64,000 bases of DNA from Megalobrama amblycephala (Eukaryota; Chordata; Actinopteri; Cypriniformes; Xenocyprididae). Numbering within the stretch: the stretch's first letter is position 1; each line of letters starts with the position of its first letter. The position numbers were made by a program, and so were the translations under genes. This document shows positions 33,507 to 43,998 of this stretch, piece by piece. Location: positions 74,139,244-74,203,243 of the forward strand of contig NC_063044.1 of assembly GCF_018812025.1 (NCBI RefSeq). Direction: 5' to 3'. A model generated the notes under the pieces. The model was not told where the DNA came from. It saw only the letters and a list, made by a program, of their open reading frames with translations, and did no database searches.

Positions 33507-34190
33507 ATGTCATTTCATCTCTGTGTTACTGGATGCGGTCGTTCCCTGGTCCCCGCTGATTGTCACAATCGTTGCGTCACATGTGTGGGCATTCAGCATG
33601 CTGAAGCAGTTTTTGTGGATAGTTCATGTTCTCACTGCGGGAACATGACTATCTCAGTGTTGAGGTCTAGACTCTCGTTCCTTGGTTCTCAGGGGGCGGG
33701 GGTCCCCTCCCCTATGCCCCGTATGGCCGTTTTCTCCGGCTCCAGCCAGGGGAGCGGCACGTCGGCGTGTAGGCAGGTTCAGCGGGCCCCTATCCCCTCT
33801 ACAACACTGCAGCCTGTGGTGTTGCCGGAGGATCGTGGTGGTCCCTCTCTCGAGCGACCATCCGTTTCCTTCGGTACGCCGGCGGACGAGCAGATGTACA
33901 TTGCAGCATCGGAAGGTGAGCTTGAGTCCTCGGGAGATGAAGACTCGGCTGCACTACCTCCCCCCGGGACCGTAGCATTGTCTGAGGCCAATCCCGAGTT
34001 GACGGCTATGCTTTCCCGGGCCACCGAGAAGGTCAGGCTCATCTGGAATCTGGACGATTAGTATCTCGGGGCGGCCTGCGGCCTGTGCCCCGCCCCGGTA
34101 CCTTTCTTTCCGGAGGTGCATGAGGAGGTGACCAAGTCATGGAGAACACCGTATAGCATTCGTGCCAGGACTGGTTCCTCTACCGCCTGG
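33507..34190 (+). pseudogene. DIRS element A gag-like protein (ORF1), truncated
   Basis: The frame starts MSFHLCVTGCGRSLVPADCH, continues NRCVTCVGIQHAEAVFVDSS and CSHCGNMTISVLRSRLSFLG, then a Ser/Pro-rich linker and the acidic stretch EGELESSGDEDSA. The Cys/His spacing in residues 5-45 looks like a small zinc-binding unit typical of the ORF1 start in fish DIRS elements, where ORF1 is a gag-like nucleic-acid-binding protein. A stop follows residue 184 (34059-34061), and the next codons still resemble gag (PAPVPFFPEVHEEVTKSW) before an internal deletion joins into reverse transcriptase near 34215. Confidence 0.75.
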
Positions 34191-34209
34191 CGAATGATGC
34201 AATTGAGCA

Positions 34210-34790
34210 CGGTATGAAGTCAGGGTTCTACAGCCCCTACTTCATTGTACCCAAGAAGGGCTGTGGGCTACGGCCAATCCTTGATTTGCATGTCCTGAAT
34301 TGGTCCCTTCACAGGCTGTCGTTTAAGATGCTTATGCAGAAATGCATTTTCAAATGCATCTGTCTCCAGGATTGGTTTGCAGCGATTGCATAATTCCATG
34401 TCTCGATTCTGCCTCGACACACCCTTTCTACGGTTTGCGTTCGAGGGTTGGGCATATCAGTACAAGGTCCTACCCTTCAGGCTGGCCCTGTCGCCCCGCA
34501 TCTTTATGAAGGTTGCGGAGGTGGCCATTATTCCGCTCAAGGAACAGGGCGTTCGCATTCTCAACTACCTCGATGACTGGCTCATTCTGGCCAGCTCACA
34601 AGAGCAGTTGTGCGAACACAGGGACCTGGTGTTAGTTCACCTCAGCCGGTTGGGTCTTTGGGTCGACTGGGACAAGAGCAAACTCACCACCATGCCGAGG
34701 ATCTCTTATCTCGGTATGGAACTGGACTCGGTCGCCCAGACAGCGCACCTCAAGCGGATCAGCAGTAGACTCTCTTTGTGTAAGCTGGGT
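34210..34790 (+). pseudogene. DIRS element A reverse transcriptase fragment
   Basis: Frames contain SGFYSPYFIVPKKGCGLRPI and LDLHVLN, then, after a shift, FLRFAFEGWAYQYKVLPFRL, EQGVRILNYLDDWLILASS and ISYLGMELDSVAQTAHLK. YLDD is the catalytic motif and is intact here. The segment before it, where AAFDLKDAYFHV-like sequence is expected, is degraded and carries a stop. The frame runs straight into the right terminal repeat at about 34790, so the connection, RNase H and recombinase were deleted. Confidence 0.75.
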
Positions 34791-35439
34791 GGCTGGAGCG
34801 AGGGTATTTATACCCACCTGGCAGGGGCAGTGCGCATTATGCAAATATCGCATGCCAATTCCATTGGCTTGTTTAGTTTCACGCAAAGCTGATAGGGCTC
34901 TCTGGCGATATACTGACGTACGTCTCCATTCCCTCCCCTAGGGAACGAGGGTTCCCTTTCAGTCGGTCACGTTCGACGTACGTCAGTAGTGACCGACGAA
35001 TTGGGATATCGCTAGAGAGCCCCTATCAGCTTCGAGAGAACTAAAACAAGCCAATGGACATTGGCGTGCGATATTTGCATAATGCGCACCTCCCCTAACA
35101 GGTGGATATAAAAAGGGGGGCAGATGCAATCGCACTCTGTCTTTCGCTTCGGAGCCTACCTGGTGTCCTGCGGCTGTGAGAACTTCAAGCCTCTGAAGAA
35201 GTTTCGGCGCTTGTGTTGGTGTGACGACGCCTGCAGCGAGGTCGCGAGTTGGAGTGAGCCGGGTGGAAACATCTGCTGTTTCTCAGCGTTCCGCTGTAAT
35301 TCCACTGGTTGGTCTGCGATTTGGTCCGGTTCCTCCCGTGTTTTTCTAAACACGTCGTGACGCTCCCTGTGTGTCTCGACACAAAAGAGCTGAAGTTTCC
35401 CCTTCTAAAAGAGCTTCACAGACAGACACTGCGTCTTTT

Positions 35440-37240
35440 TCAAGATGTCATTCTGTCTGTGCATTTCTGGAGGCGGTCGTTTCCTATCCTCTCTGACGGC
35501 CACGATCACTTTCTCTCATGTCTGCTTAGCGTGCTGAGACTGTGTTTGTGGGTGGTCATATTTTCTTATGAGAATATGTCCACGTCGGCGCGTTGTTTGC
35601 TCGCCTTTCTCGTAAGGGCTTGAGCGCTCAGCGCGCCGTGTGCCGTCGAGTTGCCGGCTGACAGCGCGCGTTGCCACGGCAACCCTGCGCGCTGTCTGGC
35701 GCTCTAGATGCACGGTCGAGACTCGGCTGCCTTAATGAGGTGGAGTCCCCTCACTTATTCCCCGATCTAGTTATTTTTCTGAATCAGAAAAGTGCTACTT
35801 TGGTTAATAAGCCTGGGTGACCAGAGGATCACAGTGGGGCAATACCCGCCGAGCCATTCTCCGTGGGCCCCCCACTCCTCTAGTGCATCGCAAACATGTT
35901 GTGACTGTGTTCGTGGGTGGATCATGTTTAGAAACAACATGGCCACGTCGGTGCCCAGTGCGCCGTGTGTCGTCCAGTTGGGCGGCCACGTTCACTGTCC
36001 AACATGGCTGGTAGCTTCTGCATGGGTTGCTGGTCCTCCTTAAAAATAAATAAATAAATAAATGGAGGACCTAACATCTTAGTCAGGGCTCCAGCAGAGG
36101 ATCAGATGTCGACTGCTACATTGGAGAGAGTATTGTTGGGCTCTGAACATGAAGATGAGGCTGAGCGTCCCACGGTTGTGGCGTGCTCATGCCGAATCGG
36201 ATTCAGACTTGGCAACCATGCTTTCCCGGGCCCCTGGGGGTGTCGTGCGACGCGTACTCGCCTTGCCCCGCCCCCTGGCTTAGCCCGGATGTGCATGAGG
36301 AAACTTGGCAGTTTGTGGCCTTTTTTGGTGTCAGTATGGAACGCCAAAAGGGTCATAATCTGCACCACAAGTTTTTTCTCTCTCACTACCCCCTAGGGTG
36401 GGGTGGCAGTGCTACAGGCACACCACCTCTGCCCTGCATGAGTCTTGGCCCCCGGAAAGTCTGTGGTAGGTGAAAGCACTCATTGCATGGGGGTAGTTCT
36501 GAGTCGGGGTTGAGCTACGCAGGGTGCAAATCATAGCGCAGGCCCCTGGCCAGACAATGTCCACCATGGTGGTCCAGAAACACCCCTGGCGAGTCTTGCT
36601 GGGATGTGCCGTCGTCAAAGTATGCTTTCTCGATGCGCTCATCTTACAAACTGGCCTTAAACCCAGCCCGCTCAGCCCGCAGTCACTTGACTAGCGGGAG
36701 ACGGTCCTGGAGATATGGCGACCTGGAGCTGACGTAAACGGTTCTTTGGGGGACGATGCTCGCATCACTCCCTCCCCCGGAGGAGGGCCGGGTGGAGAAT
36801 TTGGTCTGTTCCGCCGCTGGCTCTCCGGAGTCCAACGGTACCCACTAAGAACTGTTTTCCGATCCTCTACGTCCCAAGAGTGTGGCTGGCGGTGTGCAGC
36901 GCCTCGCGTTGCTACTCCCAGCCCCCTCTCACCTCGCCAGCAGGTGTCAGTGTGTCGGTGCAGGCCGCGCCCCGTGTGCCGTCTCCCATACGCACTGCTA
37001 CCTCACAGAGTCTGATCACACTCTGGGCCGCTACCATGCCGCCCGAGTCGGGTCCCCGTACTCTGGTTCGCTGCCCCACCCCCGGTACGTCTGTGGTGCG
37101 TTTGGTTCTGCTGGCTCGGTGTCTGGAAGCCTGGTTAGTGCCCCCAGCCCGTCCCGCTGGCTCATTCATACTATCAGACTCGGCTATGCGATTCAGTTCG
37201 CCCGGTGTCCTCCGGCGTTCAGGGGTGTTCACTTCACTTA
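35440..37240 (+). pseudogene. DIRS element B gag-like region, heavily decayed
   Basis: The start near 35440 reads MSFCLCISGGGRF, matching the MSFHLCVTGCGRS start of element A, but the Cys/His unit is interrupted and frames change often. The acidic motif survives as LLGSEHEDEAE near 36130, and SPDVHEETWQF near 36285 matches the gag block PEVHEEVTKSW. Further pieces run to about 37230. No long frame remains. Confidence 0.6.
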
Positions 37241-38615
37241 GGTGTCGTTGGACATTGCTCCTGTTCTCCGAGTGGAGATTGCTGTCCTCCTGGCGAGGGA
37301 TACAATCAAGCCGGTCCCTCCAGCCGATTTGAAGTCAGGTTCAGCCCAACTTCATTGTACCCTTAAGGGCGGTGGGTTATGGCCAATCCTGGATCTGCGC
37401 GTCTTGAACCGGTACCTTCAGGCTGCCGTTTAAGGCGCTCATGCAGAAGCGCATTTTCGAGTGCGTCCGTCCCGGGGTTTGGTTTGCAGCGTTTGACCTG
37501 AAGGATGCGTACTTTCATGTCTCGATTCTGCCTCGCTCGGGTCGAGCGTGTCAGTACAAATTCCTACCCTTCGGGCTGGCCCTGTCGCCCCGCGCCTTTA
37601 CAAGGTTGCGGAGGTGGCCATTGTTCCCCTCAAGGAACAGGGCGTTCGCATCCTCAACTGCCTCGACGTCTGGTTGTTCCTGGCCAGCTTGCGAAAGCAG
37701 TTGTGCGTACACAGGGAGATGGTTTAGCTCACCTCAGCCTGTTGGGTCTTTGGGTCAGCTGGGACAAGAGCAAACTCGCCCCCGGGCAGAGGATCTCTTT
37801 TCTCAGTCTCGAGCTAGACTCGGTCGCCTGGATTGTGCGCCTCTCTGAGGAGCGCGTCCAGTCGGTGTTGAACTGCCTGAGTTCGCTCAAGCGCAGGATG
37901 GCGGTCCCACTGAAGGACTTTTGAGGCTTCTGGGGCATATGGCATCTGCAGCCGCGTTCCGCCGCTCAGGTTGCTCCATATGAGGCCGCTTCAACACCGG
38001 CTCCGCGGCTGGGTCCCGAGATGGCCGTGGCAGCGCAGCACGCTCAGTGTCCTCGTGACACGGAGCTGCCGCCCTACCCTCATCCGGTGGTTGGACCCTT
38101 TGTTCCTGCGGGCGGGAGTGCCCCTTGGACGCTGTGGTCCACACAGATGCCTCTACCACCGGATGGGGGGGGGCCACGTACAATGGGCATGCAGTTTCGG
38201 GTCTTGGACGGGGCCTCGACTGCATTGGCATATCAATTGCCTCGAGTTGCTAGCAGTATGTCTTGCACTGGGCCGCTTCAAGGAGCTGCTGTCAGGCAAG
38301 CACGTACTGGTCCGCTCGGACAAGCACTGCGGCAGTTGCGTACATCAACCATCAGGCTGGTCTACGCTCCCGTCGCATGTCGCAACTCGCCTGCCATCTC
38401 TTGCTTGGAGTCAGAAGCATCTGAGGTCGCTTCAGGCCACTCATGTCCCAGGTGTGCTTAACCGTGCAGCCTACGAGCTCTTACGGCAGCCTCCACTTGC
38501 GGGCGAGTGGCGGCTCCATCCCCAGGCGGCCCAGCTGGTCTGGCAGTACTTCGGTGAGGCCCAGGTAGTCCTGTTGCCTCCCCAGGAACTGCCCTCGGCC
38601 AGTGGTTTTCCCTGA
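37241..38615 (+). pseudogene. DIRS element B reverse transcriptase and RNase H, inactivated
   Basis: Frames give GGLWPILDLRVLN near 37372, WFAAFDLKDAYFHVSILPR (about 37480-37540), YKFLPFGLALSPRAF, and EQGVRILNCLDVWLFL, then the RNase H part WINCLELLA-like (HINCLELLAVCLALGRFKEL near 38235-38290). The polymerase motif YLDD has become CLDV at about 37660-37672, losing one catalytic Asp, and several frameshifts and stops occur (37432, 37725, 37924). The neighbouring RNase H stretch also lacks a clean catalytic Asp (VRSDKHCGS). The product cannot be an active enzyme. Confidence 0.8.
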
Positions 38616-38759
38616 CCGGCGACTCGCTCGGCACGGATGCCCTGGCACTCAGCTGGCCCCGTGGCCTACGCAATATGCGTTTTCCCCTAGTGAGCCTTCT
38701 CGCACAGTTCCTGTGCTAGGTCAGGGAGGATGAGGAGCAGGTCTTGTTAGTGGCTCCGT

Positions 38760-39960
38760 ATTGGTCACTCGGACCCGGGTTTCGGACCTAATGCTCCTCA
38801 CGACAGCCCCTCCTTGGCCGATTCCTCTGAGGAAGGACCTCCTGACTCAGAGACGGGGCTTCCTATGGCACCCGCGTCCCGACCTGTGGAAACCTCCACG
38901 TGTGGTCCCTGGACGGGATGCGGAGGTTCTGGGTGATCTCCCGCAGGCGGTCGTAGACACCATCACTTCCGCTAGAGCTCCTTTCACGAGAAGCCTCTAT
39001 GCGTTGAAGTGGAACCTATTCGTTGAATGGTGCTCCTCTCGCAAGACGAGAGGACCCCCGATCATGCTTGGTCAGATCTATGCTTCCTTCCTGCAAGAGG
39101 GTTTGGAGCGAAGGCTGTCTCCCTCCACCCTCAAGGTGTATGTTGCCACTTCGCTGCACATCACCATGCAGTTGATGGCAAGCCCTGGGGAAACACGATC
39201 TGATCATCAGGTTCCTGAGGGGGGCGAGGGGACTGAATCCTCCTCGCCCACCCTCCTTACCCTCTAGGGATCTCTCCTTAGTTCTTAGCTAACTTCGGCG
39301 TCATCCCTTGAGCCTTTGCAATTAGTCGAGTTAAAAGTACTGTCTCTTAGACCGTCCTCCTGGTTGCATTGGCCTTATTTAAGAGGGTAGGGGACCTGCA
39401 CGCATTTTCGGTCGACGAATCGTGCCTGGAATTTGGGCCTGGGGATTCTCACGTCATCCTGAGACCCCGGCCTGGATATGTGCCCAAGGTTCCTACCACT
39501 CCCTTCAGTGATCAGGTAGTGAACCTGCAAGCGCTGCCTTCGGAGGAGGCAGACCCAGCCCTGGCTTCGCTCTGTCCAGTTCGCGCCCTGTGTGTTTTAC
39601 GTGGATAGAACTTGAAGCTTAGGACCTCAGATCAGCTCTTTGTCTGTTACGGAGACCAGCAGAAGGGAAAGGCTGTCTCCAAGCAGAGGATGGCCCACTG
39701 GTTAGTGGATGCCATCGCCCTGGCTTACGTTTCCCAGGGCGTGCCTTGCCCGTTCGGGTTGAGAGCCCACTCCACCTAAAAAAGAGGAGTGGCCTCTTCC
39801 TGGGCGCTGGCTCATGGCGCCTCGCTGACAGATCTGTAGAGCTGTGGGCTGGGCGACACCCAACACGTTGGCTAGGGTTTTTAGCTTACGTGTAGAGCCG
39901 GTTTCTTCCCGTGTACTCGCTTCCACCAGCCGGTAGACGCGTTGAACCTGTTCTATGTGT
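38760..39960 (+). pseudogene. DIRS element B tyrosine recombinase, inactivated
   Basis: Blocks are APFTRSLYALKWNLFVEWCS and LSPSTLKVYVATSLHITMQL (about 38970-39180), KRVGDLHAFSVDESCLEFGP, PGYVPKVPTTPFSDQVVNLQ (about 39475-39530), KGKAVSKQRMAHWLVDAIAL and CPFGLRAHST followed by a stop, then GVASSWALAHGASL near 39790-39825. This is the DIRS integrase replacement that recombines a circular intermediate with the target. The distal H-x-x-R motif (RAHST-R) is interrupted by TAA at 39778-39780, and further stops lie beyond. Confidence 0.8.
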
Positions 39961-40546
39961 CGGCTTGCAATGCCACTCCCGCCCCCTGGGCCGGATATGT
40001 GCATCTGTTGACTCCAGTCGTGTTCCCCGTTCGGTGAACCCTGTTGAGTTCCTCCGCCTCCCCCTTCGGCTCGGACATTGCGGAGTGTCTGATGCCAGAC
40101 CATCATCCATCTTCGATGTTGTCTGTTGGTTGGGGTCCATATGTTGCAATCCCTCTACGTGAGTGATTCCATATGTGTATTGTCCACGGTTACTCCCTAC
40201 GGTGAGCCTGTGTCTTTCCCTTAGCAGAGCTTCTGCTTCACCTGTCAGATGAGTCTCCCCCTACTCAGGTGGAGCCATCCCAGGGACTCATATGCGTTCT
40301 GCCCTGCGGGCCAGTCCATATGTTTCCATGTAAATTCCTTCTCCTCTGGGTAGGTAGTGGTTTCCGCAGCGTTCCTTACGGGTTCGCTTCCCCAGTGTAG
40401 TCTAGTTTACTTAGTGGGTATATCGGAACAGCAGTAGACTTCCCGGCGTAAGCTCGCCCCCTTCTCCGTCCCCTTGGTGCGACGGGCGGCTAGAGCCTGC
40501 GCTGGGCACTGGAAGGGGTTTCGTAACTGTGGCGTTTTAGTTGGGA

Positions 40547-40658
40547 TCCCAATTCGTCGGTCACTACTGACGTACGTCGAACGTGACCGACTGAAAGGGA
40601 ACGTCTCGGTTACGTATGTAACCCTCGTTCCCTGAAGGAGGGAACGGAGACGTACGTC
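40547..40658. other. Internal complementary region of DIRS element B
   Basis: 40547-40602 is the reverse complement of the left end of the element (from TCCCAATTCGTCGG to AAAGGGAAC). 40603-40658 is the reverse complement of the extreme right end (GTCTCGGTTACGTATGTAAC to ACGTACGTC). So the two element ends are joined head to tail in complement, which is the defining DIRS1 feature thought to template completion and circularisation of the DNA copy. Confidence 0.88.
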
Positions 40659-40973
40659 CCGTCGCCACAGTTTCTGTACCCTCGCTGCAGTGCGGACACC
40701 GGTTGTCTCCTCAGCGAAAAACAGAGTGCGATTGCATCTGCCCCCCTTTTATATCCACCTGTTAGGGGAGGTGCGCATTATGCAAATATCGCACGCCAAT
40801 GTCCATTGGCTTGTTTTAGTTCTCTCGAAGCTGATAGGGGCTCTCTAGCGATATCCCAATTCGTCGGTCACTACTGACGTACGTCTCCGTTCCCTCCTTC
40901 AGGGAACGAGGGTTACATACGTAACCGAGACGTTACATACATAACCAAGATGTTTTTTCTTCTTTCATTTCAG

Positions 40974-41930
40974 ACCTGATGGAAGTGAAGGAGGAGAGTG
41001 AAGAACTGAGTGAAGTGGAGGAGGAACATCTTGTCAAATCTGGAGAAAAACCTTTGAGTCGCTCAAAGACTAAAAAGACATTTTTAAAGAATAGAAGAGC
41101 CAATAAATCTTTCACTTGCACTAAGTGTGAAAAGAGTTTCACAACCAAACAAAGTCTTGATCGTCACATGAGAGTTCATACTGGAGAGAAGCTGTTCACA
41201 TGTGATCAGTGTGGAAAGAGATTCAGAACAAAGCAAAGTCTTGAGTATCACATGAGGATCCACACTGGAGAAAGACCATTCTCATGTGATCAGTGTGGGA
41301 AAAGTTTCATGAAATCATCTGGCCTCAAAGAACACATGAGAATCCACACCGGAGAAAAGCCGTTCACATGTTATCAATGTGGAAAGAGTATGACAAAATC
41401 ATCACACCTTAAGAGTCACATGAGGATCCACACCGGAGAGAAGCCATTCACATGTGATCAAGTGTTGCAAATCATTTCTTAGGGCATCACATCTGAAGAG
41501 ACACCTGATCGTTCATATTAAGGAGAAGCCACATTCATGTTCTGTGTGTGGAAAGAGATTTTCACTGCTGTGCAGTTTAGAAGTACATCAGAAAATACAT
41601 ACTGGTGTAAGAGAGTATGTGTGCTTTGAGTGTGAGAAGACGTTTACTACAGCAAAGTGTTTAAAACTGCACCAGATGATTCACACTGGAGAAAAACCTT
41701 ACAAATGTTCACACTGTGACAATAGATTCAGTCGGTCATCATCTCTGAAAACACATGAGAGGATTCACACTGGAGAAAAACCTTACAAGTGTTCATACTG
41801 TGACAAGAGATTCAGTCGGTCAGGACATCTGAAAAGACATGAGATGATCCACAGCAGAGAGAAGCCACACACTGTGATCAGTGTGGAGTTTCTCTATTAA
41901 AAGTCACGAAAATTCACATAAAGATCTCAC
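40974..41930 (+). pseudogene. Zinc-finger locus 3: C2H2 zinc-finger exon, frameshifted
   Basis: A CAG acceptor at 40971-40973 precedes ACCTG ATG, as in gene 1. The frame opens [20 protein letters not shown] and codes four clean fingers, then breaks at about 41460: an extra A turns the expected TGTGATCAGTG into TGTGATCAAGTG, giving a stop at 41480-41482. The next frame continues with finger 5 (CCKSFLRASHLKRHLIVH) and fingers 6-9 to about 41863. A second indel near 41870 (CACACTGTG for CACACGTGTG) destroys the last finger. Upstream, no FiNZ exon exists between 31500 and 32983, and two DIRS elements lie in the intron. Finger helices remain readable, so the loss looks recent. A shortened four-finger protein from 40979 to 41482 is conceivable but unsupported. 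Confidence 0.85.
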
Positions 41931-42869
41931 ATGTAATTCTAATATGTATCTATAATTCTCTATTATGCCAGACAAGTAATTTGGTGATGTCACTTTTGTA
42001 AAAAAAACATTCAAACGCACATACCTAAAGACTAAACATGTAAATGAATAAAAAAGTACATTAAAAGTCAGTAGGAAAAGAGTCGTTTAAGCATTCAAGA
42101 TGACTTGACTTGTATTATTACTCCCTGAGGCTGTAACTGTCTGTCACTAACTGTCCAGAGCTGAAGCTCATCATTGAAAGTGTGCTGCAGAGACCGATCC
42201 ATATAAGAGAGCAGAAGAAACAGTAATGGAGAGAGGTTCACTTCTCCCCTGCTCCAGACTTGTGCTTTAAGAACTCCTTAATTCTGTTGAAATTGCGAAC
42301 TTGTGTGTTCTTCTGCTGTGAGTTGTGTTACCCAGTATTCATGTTGATTGCCAGTGTTGAAAGATCTTTAATCCTGTTGAATCGGAAAACCTGTGTGTTA
42401 TCCTGTTAAAAGTAAACTCTGAATTCCCTGTTGTCTGCTGTGATACAGCTAGTGAGTTTCTACCCAAGTCTCTTTCTTTGTTACAGTATATTAAGCCATT
42501 GTATCTTTGTTTAATGGTTGGAAGCTGTAGGAAGAGGGTGCCAATTTATTTTCTATCTAATGTTTGTCCCTGTTTTTAGTTGGTCAGGGAGTTGAGGAAA
42601 ACTTGTGTTGTATATTTCTTTGTTACCTGATTAGGTAATTTATTCCTATCTCTCTATTAGTAAGCTGATGTTTTGTTTGTTGTTTTGGTCTGGCTTTCTC
42701 TTGAAGACATTCAATGCTTCCCTTTTCTTGTGTACATTTATTTTATGAAATTCAATAAACTGTTTACTTTTGGCAACTCATGCAATTGTTTTATTTCTGG
42801 GGCAGAGGACTGAAGTGAACCCTCCATATTTATTTTTACTTATGTTATCATTTTCAACGCTGCTCGTCC
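41931..42869. other. 3' flank of locus 3 and unassigned DNA
   Basis: The first part resembles the 3' UTR of gene 1. From 42100 to 42780 no coding frame or known repeat is recognised, although the sequence is less AT-rich in places and could be part of a noncoding transcript or an old LTR. Confidence 0.4.
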
Positions 42870-43075
42870 TGTGCTCTGTGTGGTCCCAAAGCTCCAGTAT
42901 AGTGTAACAAGCACCGTCCTCTGGATGAGACCTTAAGATGAGGTCCAGACTGTCTGTATCAGTAAAAATCCCATGGCACTTCTTGTAAAGTGTAGGGGTG
43001 TAACCCGGTGTCCTGGCCTAATTCCCTCCATTGGCCCTTATCAATCATGGTTTTCTAATTATTCCTGTAGTTTTC
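42870..43075 (+). repeat. L2-type LINE / SINE 3' fragment
   Basis: Contains CACCGTCCTCTGGATGAGAC, GTAGGGGTGTAACCCGGTGT and CCCTTATCAATCATGGTTTT, recognisable parts of a widespread fish L2-like 3' region. Truncated at both ends. Confidence 0.7.
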
Positions 43076-43244
43076 AAGTAGGGCTGAATGATTCAGAAAA
43101 ATAATCAAATTTTATTATTATTTTTTTAACCAATATTGCAATTGCGATTTAATATGTGATTGTATTTTAAGCCTTTTATCTTCTCTATTATTCAACAATC
43201 GTTTTTGTGAATTGTGGGGTCATTCCATAGGCGTAATGGTTTTT

Positions 43245-43467
43245 ATACTGTACAAACCATATTTTCTCTCCCCCTACCCCTAAACCTACCCATCACAGGA
43301 AACTGTGCACGCTTTTACTTTCCCACAAAAACTCATTCTGTATGATTGATAAACCTTTTGAAAAGTGGGGACATGGGTAATGTCCTCATAAGTCACCCTC
43401 TCCTTGTAATACCTATGTCATACCCATGTCATTATACACATTTGTGTCCTGATATGTCACAAAAACG

Positions 43468-43510
<43 letters not shown>
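43245..43510. repeat. Dispersed fish repeat ending in a (CA)n microsatellite
   Basis: The body reads TAGGCGTAATGGTTTTTATA and GTGGGGACATGGGTAATGTC, a common fish repeat that is usually followed by CA repeats. The CA run occupies about 43474-43510, roughly 18 units. Confidence 0.75.
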
Positions 43511-43513
<3 letters not shown>

Positions 43514-43665
43514 ATCTTCCAACTCTCACTCTAAAAACACAGTCACACTCACTCACACATACACACAAGAAACAAACTTACCAATGGCAAGATGTAATCT
43601 GTGCCCAAAGCACTGAAGCCTGGTCCATTCATTAAGTTGAGCTGCCTTCACCATATGTGATGCGT

Positions 43666-43998
43666 TTTCGGTTGCAGAACCTGATTTTGCTGAGTTCAAC
43701 ATGTTCCTCGGTCAACATTTTTGTTGATCCTGGAAGAACATTCAAATCAACCAATCGGATTTGAGGGACAAGTTTAAAGATTATGTCAAGTTTAGGCTTA
43801 AAATCATGAATTGGTGCTTCTACATCAGTGCTATTCATCTATCATTTACCTCAGATTTTTGGGATAACTTATGGGTAGGGTTAGAATTAGGGGTAGGAAT
43901 AGGGTTAAGACTAAATTTTTAGACTAGAATGTTGTTTCAGGATCAACAAAATATGTTGACCCAGGAACGCATCTAACTCAGCAAAATCAGGACATGCG
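43666..43998. repeat. Foldback MITE
   Basis: The left part (GCGTTTTCGGTTG, CCTGATTTTGCTGAGTT, TTTTGTTGATCCTGG) is complementary to the right part (CCAGGAACGCATC, AACTCAGCAAAATCAGG), with GGATCAACAAAATATGTTGA in between. No coding capacity. Confidence 0.65.

Larger units (their letters stand above)
34951..40931 (+). mobile_element. DIRS element B, full-length but degenerate
   Basis: Inverted terminal repeats (about 34951-35143 and 40730-40931) match closely and share GATATCGC, GCCAATGGACATTGGC and TATTTGCATAATGCGCACC. Between them lie remnants of gag, reverse transcriptase, RNase H and a tyrosine recombinase, followed by an internal complementary region at about 40547-40658. This is the DIRS1 plan, with no DDE integrase and no ordinary LTRs. 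The insert is flanked by GTT logic: element B starts GTT and is followed by GTT at 40932. All genes carry stops and frameshifts although the ends are well preserved, so it may have moved with proteins supplied by another copy. Confidence 0.9.
32983..40951 (+). mobile_element. DIRS element A, internally deleted and split by element B
   Basis: The left inverted terminal repeat starts GTTCCCTTTCAGTTGGTCAC (32983) and is followed by gag and a reverse transcriptase part. The right repeat, in inverse orientation, runs at about 34800-34950 and continues at 40932-40951 (GTTACATACATAACCAAGAT), because element B is inserted at its terminal GTT. The sequence right after the element is GTT (40952-40954), matching the GTT at its start. 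That fits recombinase-mediated insertion without target duplication, as DIRS elements do. The RNase H, recombinase and internal complementary region are missing, so A is a deletion derivative. It sits in the intron before the zinc-finger exon of locus 3. Confidence 0.85.

Noticed and set aside
43474..43510. Repeats as CRISPR-like or regulatory arrays
   Set aside because: A plain CA microsatellite in a eukaryotic repeat; no spacers.
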